The position numbers and the translations under genes were made by a program. Positions 17,286 to 25,431 of a stretch of 64,000 nt of DNA are shown one piece after another. Location: positions 1,426,001-1,490,000 of the forward strand of contig NZ_CP028369.1 of assembly GCF_003032475.1 (NCBI RefSeq), in the 5' to 3' direction. How positions within the stretch are numbered: the first letter of the stretch is position 1; each line of letters starts with the position of its first letter. The notes beneath the pieces were generated by a model, which searched no databases, was not told where the DNA came from, and was given only the letters and a program-made list of their open reading frames with translations. This DNA is from Streptomyces sp. P3 (GTDB taxonomy: Bacteria; Actinomycetota; Actinomycetes; Streptomycetales; Streptomycetaceae).

Positions 17286-17879
17286 GACCTGCGACTTCTC
17301 CGACCTTCTCCGACTTGCTGGACTCCGGTTGCCAGTGACCTCCCAGGGTAGGCCAGCGGGGGCCGGGCCCCGCTGGCCATGCCCGCCGCGGCTGCTGCGG
17401 ACCCGGCCGGTGCCGCGGCCGCGGCTCCCTCCGCGGACCCGGCCATGGCGCACGCGGCTCCGCCGGCCGCTTCACCATCTGCGAAACTGAGTCGGAACGG
17501 GCCTGACAGACGTAGCTCTCACCGACCGTGTGTCGAGGGACTGCGAGTTTTCCTGCGGACAGGTGTTTCACCGCACGTTTCGGCGGGCGGCCGTGGGGGA
17601 GGTCACTGACACGATGATCGGGTTGCGCGGCGGTGCCGGCGCGTCCTAGAAAAGCAGTCGGGTGGAGATATGCATCGCGGTGGTGGACTGGGCGAGGGGA
17701 CTGACGACCTGGGTCCTCGACGTGCCCGGCGGGGAAGGCACCGGCGCAACGCGGAGGAAAGCGGCGAAGCACGACAGACACAGGCACAAGGCGCACCGGG
17801 TGAGTCCGAGCGGGTCGACCGACGGGTCGACCAGGTCGACCGACTCGAGGCGGGAAGCAGGAATGGTGGTCGGGTGGGG
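17286..17879. other. 594-bp stretch without a supported gene
   Basis: This lies between the divergent hemL (minus) and the plus-strand gene at 17880. A plus-strand frame from ATG 17670 runs in frame into that gene, but its third codon positions are far less GC-rich than those after 17880 and its ribosome-binding spacing is poor, so it reads as leader. A strong hairpin at 17351-17378 lies in the presumed hemL leader. Promoters for both genes should be here, but I see no convincing -35/-10 pair. Confidence 0.5.
17351..17378 (-). promoter_or_regulatory. 11-bp perfect hairpin in the hemL upstream region
   Basis: GGCCAGCGGGG at 17351-17361 pairs perfectly with CCCCGCTGGCC at 17368-17378 around a 6-nt loop. 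It is about 65 nt before the hemL ATG, so in the hemL mRNA it would be a 5' leader hairpin; without a T-run it is not a typical terminator. A regulatory role is possible but untested. Confidence 0.45.
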
Positions 17880-18311
17880 GTGACGTACAAGTACTTCGGC
17901 GCACCGGACGGCGCCACGGCGGCCCGCGTCCCGATCTCGATGCGCCCCGAGGAGCTCGGCGGCGACGAGCTCGGCATGAACGGCATGTTCACCAAGATCA
18001 AGCCGGAGACGATGGCCGCGATGGTCCTGACCGGCATCGAAGGCGTCCCGCTGCACAAGGTGCCCCCGCTGGAGCTGGTCGTCCTCCACCCCGACTACGC
18101 CGTCGTGAAGCTCCCCATGACCGTCGTCGACCCGCTGCGGGACATCGGCGAGGAAGCGGTGGGCGCGGCCGCCTTCATCTGGTCGACCGTCCCGGACCGC
18201 GGCGGCCCCCGGGACGCGTTCAACGTGTACCAACTGCTGCACGAGTGGCAGGACTTCTCGCACCGGCTGCACGAGGCCGGGCACCAGCCGTACTGCCTCG
18301 TATGGCCGTGA
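17880..18311 (+). CDS. Conserved hypothetical protein, 143 residues
   Basis: A soluble protein beginning at GTG 17880 (VTYKYFGAPDGAT), chosen because third-position GC becomes Streptomyces-like exactly here. There is no signal peptide or membrane helix. Features include RVPISMRPEELGGDELGMNG, a central LTGIEGVPLHKVPPLELVVLHPDYAVVKLPM beta-rich section, and a C-terminal NVYQLLHEWQDFSHRLHEAGH helix. No family with known function recognised. A GTGG/GGGG stretch just upstream could serve as binding site. Confidence 0.7.
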   Translation: MTYKYFGAPDGATAARVPISMRPEELGGDELGMNGMFTKIKPETMAAMVLTGIEGVPLHKVPPLELVVLHPDYAVVKLPMTVVDPLRDIGEEAVGAAAFIWSTVPDRGGPRDAFNVYQLLHEWQDFSHRLHEAGHQPYCLVWP

Positions 18312-18332
18312 GCCGGGGCTGAGCGCGGTGCG

Positions 18333-18353
18333 GGCGGGGCCCCCGGCCCCGCC
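18333..18353. terminator. GC-rich hairpin between convergent genes
   Basis: GGCGGGGCC (18333-18341) pairs with GGCCCCGCC (18345-18353) around a 3-nt loop. It lies 21 bp after the stop at 18311 and faces the 3' end of the glycosidase gene, a usual place for a Streptomyces terminator without a T-run. Confidence 0.55.
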
Positions 18354-18355
18354 TT

Positions 18356-18411
18356 CGTCACCTGACGCCCGTCACCTCACGCTCGTCGCCTGACATCCGT
18401 CACCTGACGCC
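18356..18411. repeat. 14-bp tandem repeat, four copies
   Basis: Four head-to-tail copies of cgtcacctgacgcc (copies 1 and 4 identical; copies 2 and 3 have 2 and 3 changes) sit between convergent genes. Each unit contains the small palindrome GTCA-CC-TGAC, so the array could form several short stems. Confidence 0.8.
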
Positions 18412-18425
18412 CGCTGCCGGGCCTC

Positions 18426-19799
18426 TCAACGCCGGGTCTGTCCGCCGGACACCGGGCCGGGCCACACGGCCGAGGCGTCGTCGCGGCCGGGGTCGGGCAG
18501 CCGGACCGGACGGACGGGGATCGTGCGGGTCCGCCCGTCCGAGACCGCCGTCCACGGGGCGGGGCGCCCCGCGTAGCACAGGGTGGTCAGGACGAAGACG
18601 TCGTCGGCGTAGACCTCGACGTACTCGCCGACCGTGAGGACGCGCAGCGCGGTGGCCGGCTCCGGCAGGACGGTCTCCCCCAGGATCGCGCCCTCGGGGC
18701 CGGTGACCCGAACGTTCTTGCCGTCGCAGCAGACCACCAGGGCGCAGCCGCCGTCGGCGTCGGTCCGCAGGGTGATCTCGACGCGGCCGCGGATGCCGAT
18801 GTCGCCGACCGCGTGCAGCGCCGGTTCCTCCGTCTCCTCGCCCAGCCAGCCGTCCAGACCCGGCCACCACTCCAGGCGGGGCGCCGAATCCTGCGGCAGG
18901 ACCAGGGACTTGGGCTGGGCGAGCATGCCGCGGCAGCGTTCCCCGGAGTCGGTGAGGCCGACACGGCGGGGGGTGGTGTGCAGGACGACCCGGGAGCCGT
19001 CGGGAGCGGCGATGACGCGCGGGGCGTAGGAGCCGGTCGGGCCGAGGGGACCGCGGCGGGTCCACGGACCGCGCAGCCTGGGTGCGGTCCACGCCTCGAA
19101 GCCGCGCGTGGCCCCGATGGAGCCGAGCAGCAGCCAACTGCCGTCGTCGAGGCGCTCCAGGACCGGGCACTCGAACTCGTCCACGTCACCGGGTGAGACG
19201 AGCGGCGGGTGGACCGTCCAGTGCTCCAGATCGTCCGAGGTCGCCCACGCCACACAGCCACCGGTCTCCACCGGGAGCGAGGCGTCCGCGGCGCACACGA
19301 CCATGAACCAGCCGTCCGTCTCGTCGTCGCGGACGACGAACGGGTCGCGCCAGCCCATGCGTTCGCCGGTGCGGTACCAGCGCGCGTCCGCCTCGACGAC
19401 CGGCCCCGTGCCGTGGCGCCGCCAGCCGGTGCCGTCGGTGCGGTCCGAGTACGCCAGCCCGACGGACTGCAGCGGCCAGCCGCCGGGGGTGAGACCGCGG
19501 ACGCCCGTGTAGAACATCGCCGTCGCACCGCGGTCACCACCGTGGCCGTGGCGGATCGGGTGCATGGTCCACACCGCCCGCTCGTCGAAGCGGCCGGGCA
19601 GACCGTTGCCGAAGGCGGCGCCCTCGGGCCGCCAGCCGACCAGGTCCGTGGAGGTGGCCCGCCCGTAGGAGGTCTCCATCCGCAGATGGTCGAACTCGGC
19701 CGTCCACGGCCCCTGCAGATGCAGCACCACATAGGTGCCGTCGTCGTCGCGGAGCAGGGCGAAGTCGTTCACGCAGAGGCCGGGCGGGGCGTATCGCAT
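18426..19799 (-). CDS. GH32-like glycoside hydrolase (beta-fructosidase clan)
   Basis: A 457-residue cytoplasmic protein (no signal peptide). The three acidic motifs of GH32-type five-bladed propellers can be matched: the nucleophile in LCVNDFALLRDD, the R-D-P in GWRDPFVVRDD (transition-state Asp) and the E-C in DEFECPVLERL (acid/base). The C-terminal third (about 330-430) is the beta-sandwich module. The first motif lacks the usual P-N-G after N-D, so the substrate may not be plain sucrose or fructan. ATG 19799 follows AGGAA. It is divergent from a LacI regulator, with the shared operator in between. Confidence 0.8.
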   Translation of the reverse strand: MRYAPPGLCVNDFALLRDDDGTYVVLHLQGPWTAEFDHLRMETSYGRATSTDLVGWRPEGAAFGNGLPGRFDERAVWTMHPIRHGHGGDRGATAMFYTGVRGLTPGGWPLQSVGLAYSDRTDGTGWRRHGTGPVVEADARWYRTGERMGWRDPFVVRDDETDGWFMVVCAADASLPVETGGCVAWATSDDLEHWTVHPPLVSPGDVDEFECPVLERLDDGSWLLLGSIGATRGFEAWTAPRLRGPWTRRGPLGPTGSYAPRVIAAPDGSRVVLHTTPRRVGLTDSGERCRGMLAQPKSLVLPQDSAPRLEWWPGLDGWLGEETEEPALHAVGDIGIRGRVEITLRTDADGGCALVVCCDGKNVRVTGPEGAILGETVLPEPATALRVLTVGEYVEVYADDVFVLTTLCYAGRPAPWTAVSDGRTRTIPVRPVRLPDPGRDDASAVWPGPVSGGQTRR

Positions 19800-19892
19800 G
19801 CACAGTTCCTGTCGGCTCGCAGCGCCCAAGCGTGTGCGCTGATCATCGATTCCTCAGGTCTCGCTTGGGAATCGGCCCAAGTAAAACTGAAC

Positions 19893-19904
19893 GCAAACGC
19901 TTGC
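19893..19904. promoter_or_regulatory. LacI-type operator between divergent sugar genes
   Basis: GCAAACGCTTGC is a near-perfect palindrome (10 of 12 positions symmetrical) with the central C-G step typical of LacI/GalR-family operators. It lies 94 bp upstream of the glycosidase start and 76 bp upstream of the lacI-type gene, well placed to repress both. Binding by the adjacent regulator is inferred. Confidence 0.75.
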
Positions 19905-19979
19905 GCAACAGCAAGGCCGGGTTTACGGTCACGACACCCACAGACCACACCGACGTGAAACCGACGGGAGAAAAGCGCT

Positions 19980-20999
19980 GTGACCGTCAGCATCACCGAT
20001 GTCGCCCGCGCCGCCGGAGTCTCGGCGTCCACCGTGTCCCGAGCCCTGCGCGGCCGGACGGGCGTCTCCGACGAGGTGCGCGCCCAGATCACCGCCGTCG
20101 CCGCACAGCTCGGGTACACGGCGTCCCGCTCGGCGTCCAGCCTGGCCAGCGGCCGCACCTTCACCATCGGGGTCGTCGTCCCGTACGTGGGCCGCTGGTT
20201 CTTCGGCACCGTGCTGGACGCCGCCGAGCACGTGTTCAGCGCCGCCGGATACGACGTCCTGCTGTACAACCTGGGCTCACCGGAGACCCGCAAGCGCTTC
20301 TTCACCAAGATGCCGGTCCGCAAGCGGGTGGACGCCGTGCTGTCGCTGCTCATCCCGGACGAGGAGGAGTCCGCCGCGCTGCGTTCCCTGGGAGTGCCGC
20401 TGGCCAGCACGGTCGGCGACGCCCGGCCCGGCTTCACCGTGGTCGGGATCGACGACCGCGCCGGCGCGGAGAGCGCCGTACGCCACCTGGCGAACCTCGG
20501 CCACCGCCGGATCGGCATGATCAGCGGAACCAGCGGCCCGCTGCACTGGACCACTCCCGTCGAACGCCGCCAGGCCTACCTGGACGTCCTGGCCGAATCC
20601 GGCATAGCGCACGACCCGGCCCTGGAAGCGGACGGCGACTACACCGTCGAGGGCGGTGAGCGGGCCATGACCGAGCTGCTGGCCGCCTCCCGGCCGCCGA
20701 CGGCCGTGTTCGCCCAGTCCGACGAGATGGCGATGGGCGCGCTCCGCGCCCTGCGGCGGCACCGGCTGAGAGTGCCGGACGACGTGTCCGTCATCGGCTT
20801 CGACGATCACGAACTGGCCGACGTGGTCGGGCTGACCACCGTCGCCCAGCCGGTCGCCGGCCAGGGCGCCGAGGCCGCCCGGCTCCTGCTGCGACAGCTC
20901 GACGAGCCGGACGCCGAGCCGCCGGGGCATGTACAGATGCCCATTCGCCTGGTCCTGCGCGAGACGACCGCACCACCGCGCCCGCGCGGACCCCAGTGA
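19980..20999 (+). CDS. LacI-family transcriptional regulator
   Basis: A 339-residue regulator of standard length. The N-terminal helix-turn-helix and hinge are clear (ITDVARAAGVSASTVSRALR then GYTASRSASSLASG), followed by a periplasmic-binding-protein-like sensor domain (about 62-335; GVVVPYVGRWFFG, VIGFDDHELADVVGLTTVAQP). It likely represses the divergent glycosidase and the downstream transporter, responding to a sugar. Start GTG 19980. Confidence 0.94.
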   Translation: MTVSITDVARAAGVSASTVSRALRGRTGVSDEVRAQITAVAAQLGYTASRSASSLASGRTFTIGVVVPYVGRWFFGTVLDAAEHVFSAAGYDVLLYNLGSPETRKRFFTKMPVRKRVDAVLSLLIPDEEESAALRSLGVPLASTVGDARPGFTVVGIDDRAGAESAVRHLANLGHRRIGMISGTSGPLHWTTPVERRQAYLDVLAESGIAHDPALEADGDYTVEGGERAMTELLAASRPPTAVFAQSDEMAMGALRALRRHRLRVPDDVSVIGFDDHELADVVGLTTVAQPVAGQGAEAARLLLRQLDEPDAEPPGHVQMPIRLVLRETTAPPRPRGPQ

Positions 21000-21135
21000 C
21001 CCCTCGACCGGCTCCCCGCCACGGCCGCCGGGCCCCCGAAGCCCCACGCACGGCCGGCGAAACCCGAGAGCCCCACTCCCCCACGCCGGAAAGCACCAGC
21101 ACCTCGAACCCTCGCACCGCACGGAGGCACGCACC

Positions 21136-22479
21136 ATGAGTCCGACCAGCAGAAGCCACCGCCGCACCGCCCGCACGGGCCTGGCGCTCGTCCTGCCCCT
21201 CGCGGCGCTGGCCGCCTGCGGCGGGGGCGGTGGCGCCGACACCTCCGCGGAGGCCGGCAGCGGCACGGGCACGATCAGCGTCTGGGCCCACCAGGGACAG
21301 AAGAGCGAGGACGCCGTACTGCAGAACGCGGTGAAGTCCTTCAACTCCTCCCAGGACAAGATCAAGGTCGAGCTGAAGCTGATCCCCGGCAACGACTACA
21401 CCAAGACCATCACCGCCACCGACGCCTCCCAGCTGCCGGACGTGATGGAGTTCGACGGCCCGACCATGGCGAACTTCGTCTACAACAAGAAGCTCACCGC
21501 GATCGACGACTACGTCTCCTCCCGGACCATGGCCAACGCCACCGCCGCCGCCAAGGCGCAGGGCGCGGTCGGCGGCAGGCACTACGGCCTGGGCATGTAC
21601 GACTCGGGCCTCGGCGTCTACGGCAACAAGAAGCTTCTCGACGCCGCCGGGGTGAAGTACCCGACGGGCCTGTCCGACGACTGGACGGCCGCCGAGTTCA
21701 CGGCCGCGCTCAAGACGCTCAAGGCCAAGGACTCCGACGGCAAGACCCTCGACCTCCAGGAGAACAACGGCTACGCCACCGAGTGGGGCACGTACGGCTT
21801 CGCCCCGGTCGTCTGGTCGGCCGGCGGCTCCCTGCTGAAGGGCGGCAAGGCCGAGGGCGCGCTCGACACCCCGGCCGTGGTCTCGGCCGTGAAGACGTTG
21901 CAGTCCTGGAAGCCGTACGTCGACCCCAACACGGACGGCAACGCCTTCGCCAAGGGCCGGGTGGCGCTGAGCTGGGTCGGCCACTGGATGTACCCCGCCT
22001 ACAGCCAGGCCCTCGGCGACGATCTCGTCGTCCTGCCGCTGCCCGACTTCGGCGAGGGCCCGAAGACCGGCCAGGGTTCCTGGGCCTGGGGCATCGGCGC
22101 CGACTCCAAGAACGGCAAGGCGGCCGGCGCCTTCCTCGACTACCTCCTCGACGACGCCAACGTCTCCGCGATGACGACGGCCAACGGCGCTCCGCCCGCG
22201 ACGAGGAGCGCGCTCGCCAAGAGCTCCCTCTACCGGCAGGGCGGCCCGCTCCAGCTCTTCGCCGACCAGCTCGCCAAGCCCTGCGGTGACACCGACATCA
22301 CCACCACCTGCGTCGCCGTGACCCGCCCCGTCACCGCCGGATACCCCACGGTCACCGCCAAGTTCAGCGAGGCGCTCAACTCCGTCTACGGCGGGGCCGA
22401 CCCGAAGAGCGCCCTGGAGAAGGCCGCCCGCGCCATCGACCAGGACTTCTCCGACAACGACGGTTACAAGATCCAGTAG
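21136..22479 (+). CDS. Sugar ABC transporter substrate-binding lipoprotein
   Basis: A 447-residue family-1 solute-binding protein. The signal peptide ends in the lipobox LAALAAC. The mature part carries typical features: ISVWAHQGQKSEDAV near the start, the QLPDVMEFDGPTMANF region and the C-terminal YPTVTAKFSEALNSVYGGADPKSALEKA. It would capture an oligosaccharide outside the cell and deliver it to the two permeases downstream. GGAGG stands ahead of ATG 21136. Its position beside the GH32-like enzyme suggests a fructose-containing sugar. Confidence 0.93.
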   Translation: MSPTSRSHRRTARTGLALVLPLAALAACGGGGGADTSAEAGSGTGTISVWAHQGQKSEDAVLQNAVKSFNSSQDKIKVELKLIPGNDYTKTITATDASQLPDVMEFDGPTMANFVYNKKLTAIDDYVSSRTMANATAAAKAQGAVGGRHYGLGMYDSGLGVYGNKKLLDAAGVKYPTGLSDDWTAAEFTAALKTLKAKDSDGKTLDLQENNGYATEWGTYGFAPVVWSAGGSLLKGGKAEGALDTPAVVSAVKTLQSWKPYVDPNTDGNAFAKGRVALSWVGHWMYPAYSQALGDDLVVLPLPDFGEGPKTGQGSWAWGIGADSKNGKAAGAFLDYLLDDANVSAMTTANGAPPATRSALAKSSLYRQGGPLQLFADQLAKPCGDTDITTTCVAVTRPVTAGYPTVTAKFSEALNSVYGGADPKSALEKAARAIDQDFSDNDGYKIQ

Positions 22480-22544
22480 GACGCGTCGGCCGGGGCGGGC
22501 GCGAGCAGGACGACGCGCCCGCCGCAGCCGGGAACAGGACCCCC

Positions 22545-23534
22545 GTGAAGACCGTGGAACCCGCGCACGCCGCGCCGTCCGGCACGGAAGAGAACCCGCC
22601 CATGACCGCCCTGCCGCCGACGCGTTCGGGCCCGAGGAACCGGGACTGGCTGCACGGACTGCTGATGTCCGCGCCCGCCGTCGCCGGGCTCGTCGCCTTC
22701 GTCGGCGTCCCGTTCGGCTACGCCGTCGTCCTCTCCTTCTACAACGTCCGCCTCGGCTCCCCGCTGGCGCCCAGGTTCTTCGGCCTGGAGCAGTACCGGA
22801 GGCTGTTCACCGACCCGGACCTGTCGGGCCCCTTCCTGCGGGCCCTGCTCAACAACCTGACCTTCGCCGTGGTCGTCGTCCCCCTGCAGACCGGCCTGGC
22901 GCTGGCGCTGGCGATCCTCCTCAACCGCAAGCTGAAGGCGATCGGCGTCTTCCGCTCCCTGTTCTTCCTACCGGTCGTGTTCCCCATGACGCTGGTCGCC
23001 GTGATCTGGCGGCTCATCCTCGCCCGCAGCGGTGACGGTCTGCTCAACTCGACGCTGAACGCGGTGAGTTTCGGCAACTGGGGCGCCTTCGACTGGCTCG
23101 GCGACGGAGCCACCGCGATGGCCTCGGTCATCGTGCTGTCCGTGTGGCAGGGCGTCGGCTTCCAGATGGTCATCCTGCTCGCCGGCCTCCAGCAGATCCC
23201 CGGCGAACTGTACGAGGCGGCCGAACTCGACCGTGCCTCGCGGTGGCAGCAGTTCCGGCACGTCACGCTGCCCGGCATCCGCGGCACCCTGGTCTTCGTC
23301 GCGATGCTCACCTCCGTGCTGTCGTTCCGCGTCTTCGACCAGGTCTACGTCCTCATCCACGGCGGCGGCCTCGACGAGGACGCCACCCGCACGGTCATGT
23401 ACCAGGCCGTCACCACCGCCTTCGACCAGAACAACATCGGCCGGGCGTCCGCGATCACCGTCGTCTTCTTCCTGATCGTCGTCGTCCTGACCCTCATCCA
23501 GCGCCGCGTCGTCCGGCCCGACAACGAGGACTGA
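22545..23534 (+). CDS. Sugar ABC transporter permease (MalF type)
   Basis: A 329-residue permease with about six transmembrane helices, beginning near LLMSAPAVAGLVAFVGVPFG. The cytoplasmic EAA loop, which docks the ATPase, reads EAAELDRASRWQQFRHVTLPGI (about residues 225-246). The start is GTG 22545; ATG 22602 (MTALPPTRSG) is an alternative that would still include every helix. The next permease begins 8 bp after this one ends. Confidence 0.92.
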   Translation: MKTVEPAHAAPSGTEENPPMTALPPTRSGPRNRDWLHGLLMSAPAVAGLVAFVGVPFGYAVVLSFYNVRLGSPLAPRFFGLEQYRRLFTDPDLSGPFLRALLNNLTFAVVVVPLQTGLALALAILLNRKLKAIGVFRSLFFLPVVFPMTLVAVIWRLILARSGDGLLNSTLNAVSFGNWGAFDWLGDGATAMASVIVLSVWQGVGFQMVILLAGLQQIPGELYEAAELDRASRWQQFRHVTLPGIRGTLVFVAMLTSVLSFRVFDQVYVLIHGGGLDEDATRTVMYQAVTTAFDQNNIGRASAITVVFFLIVVVLTLIQRRVVRPDNED

Positions 23535-23542
23535 CATCCGCC

Positions 23543-24385
23543 ATGGCCACGACCCGCGCCCCGCTGCGCCGTATCGCCGACTACACGGTCCTGACCGTGC
23601 TGGCCTTCCTCTTCGTGCTGCCCGTCCTCTATCTGCTCCTCGGCAGCCTCAAGCCCTCCGACGAGGTGCTGAACGGCCTGTCGGGCTTCCTCCCCACCCA
23701 TCTGTCCTTCGACAACTACGCGCACGTCCTCGACGCGCTGAACTCCGACAGCACCGGCTACTTCTGGCGCTTCATGGGCGTCTCGCTGCTGGTCGCGTTC
23801 GTGGTCGTGACCGGCGGTCTCTTCGTCAACTCGATGGCGGCGTACGGCATGTCACGGTTGAAGTGGCGCGGCCGGGAAGCGGTGTTCACGCTCGTCCTGC
23901 TGCTGATGCTGGTGCCCTTCGAGTCGGTGGCCGTGCCGCTCTTCTACCTGTTCAACGACCAGCGCAACACGCTCTACGTCCAGGCGGTACCGTTCGTCGC
24001 CAACGCCTTCTCGGTCTACCAGTTCCACACCTTCTTCCGGCAGATCCCGCCGAGCATCGAGGAGGCGGCCCGCCTGGACGGCGCGGGCCCCTGGCGCACG
24101 TTCTTCGCGATCGTCGTCCCGATGTCGAAGCCGGCGTTCGCCTCGGTCGCCATCCTCACCTTCCTCACCCAGTGGGGCTCGTTCCTGTGGCCGGTCCTGA
24201 TGGTCTCGGACCCCGCCCTGCGTCCCCTCCCCCTGGAGATGAGCGTCTTCCAGGGCCAGCAGCCCCCGGACTGGGGCCAGATCCTCGCCTTCGGCGTCCT
24301 CCTGGTCCTGCCCGTCCTGGTCGTCTTCGCGTTCTTCCAGCGCTGGTTCGTGCAGGGCGTCGCCAGCTCCGCGGTCAAGGGATGA
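23543..24385 (+). CDS. Sugar ABC transporter permease (MalG type)
   Basis: A 280-residue permease of MalG type. Six helices include TVLTVLAFLFVLPVLYLLLGS and ILAFGVLLVLPVLVVFAFFQRW. The EAA loop reads EAARLDGAGPWRTFFAIVVPMS (about residues 172-193). It is the last gene of the transporter set. No ATP-binding subunit follows. Streptomyces sugar importers of this family often use the shared ATPase MsiK encoded elsewhere. Confidence 0.92.
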   Translation: MATTRAPLRRIADYTVLTVLAFLFVLPVLYLLLGSLKPSDEVLNGLSGFLPTHLSFDNYAHVLDALNSDSTGYFWRFMGVSLLVAFVVVTGGLFVNSMAAYGMSRLKWRGREAVFTLVLLLMLVPFESVAVPLFYLFNDQRNTLYVQAVPFVANAFSVYQFHTFFRQIPPSIEEAARLDGAGPWRTFFAIVVPMSKPAFASVAILTFLTQWGSFLWPVLMVSDPALRPLPLEMSVFQGQQPPDWGQILAFGVLLVLPVLVVFAFFQRWFVQGVASSAVKG

Positions 24386-24490
24386 GCGCGGCCCGGCCGT
24401 GCGCCGCCCCCTCCGTACCGGTGTCGCCGGTATGCACGGTGCATGTCAGGATGACGACCTGACAGTCACTCATGGACGGAGCCCTGCGTC

Positions 24491-25309
24491 ATGTCCTCTG
24501 CCCTCGGCGGCGACGGCGGTCCCTCTCTGCGGATCGACACGAGCAAGCCGCACCCCGCCCGGATGTACGACTACTTCCTCGGCGGGAAGGACAACTACGA
24601 GGTCGACCAGAAGGCCGCCGAGCAGTTCATCAAGGCGGCGCCCGAAGTCCGGGTGGCCGTGCGGGCCAACCGGCGCTTCCTGCACCGCGCCGTCCGTCAT
24701 GTCGTCGCCGAGGGCGGCGTCCGGCAGATCCTCGACATCGGCACGGGTCTGCCGACCGAGCCCAACGTGCACCAGGTCGCGCGGGCCGTCGCACCCGGGA
24801 CGCGCGTCGCCTACGTCGACAACGACCCGATCGTCAGCACCCATTCGATGACCCTCGTGGACGACGCCGCCGACACCTCCGTCGTCCTGGCCGACCTGCG
24901 CGACCCCCGGACCGTCCTCGACCACCCCGACGTGCGCCGGGTGATCGACTTCGACCGGCCGGTTGCCCTGCTGCTGGTGGCCGTCCTGCACTTCGTCGCC
25001 GACGCGGAGGACCCGGAGGCCGTCGTCGCCGAACTCCGTGACGCGCTGCCCGTCGGCTCGTACCTGGTGCTGTCCCACGCGACGGGCGACCTCCACGAGG
25101 ACGGGCGCGAGGAGGCCGCCGCCGTCTACAAGGGCGCGACCGCCAGCATGAACCCCCGCGGCCACTCCCGCGTCCTGGACTTCTTCGGGGACTTCACCCT
25201 GCTCGACCCGGGCCTGGTCCTGGTCCCGCAGTGGCGTCCCGACGAGCCGCCCGCCCCGGACACCCCGCCCATCGGCATCTACGGCGGAGTGGCCCGCAAG
25301 GACCACTGA
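24491..25309 (+). CDS. DUF574/Methyltransf_19 SAM-dependent methyltransferase-like protein
   Basis: A 272-residue protein of the actinobacterial DUF574 family. The diagnostic ARMYDYFLGGKDNYEVDQ is present near residue 25, followed by the SAM-binding loop ILDIGTGLPTEPNVH and the acidic end of beta-2 (RVAYVDNDPIV). The family is expanded in Streptomyces; its substrate is unknown. It stands alone, with the large phosphatase convergent downstream. Confidence 0.88.
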   Translation: MSSALGGDGGPSLRIDTSKPHPARMYDYFLGGKDNYEVDQKAAEQFIKAAPEVRVAVRANRRFLHRAVRHVVAEGGVRQILDIGTGLPTEPNVHQVARAVAPGTRVAYVDNDPIVSTHSMTLVDDAADTSVVLADLRDPRTVLDHPDVRRVIDFDRPVALLLVAVLHFVADAEDPEAVVAELRDALPVGSYLVLSHATGDLHEDGREEAAAVYKGATASMNPRGHSRVLDFFGDFTLLDPGLVLVPQWRPDEPPAPDTPPIGIYGGVARKDH

Positions 25310-25431
25310 CCGGCCTCGGTCCCGCCCGCCCCACGGAGGTACGACCGCGGCGGGCGGCCACGGCGGGGCGACCGCGGCGGGGCGTCCACGGCGGCCGGGC
25401 TGCCGGGCTGTCGGCGGGGCGTCGGCCGGGC

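Noticed and set aside
17670..17879. N-terminal extension of the 17880 gene starting at ATG 17670
   Set aside because: Third codon positions are not GC-rich in this part and the ribosome-binding spacing is poor; coding bias begins at 17880.
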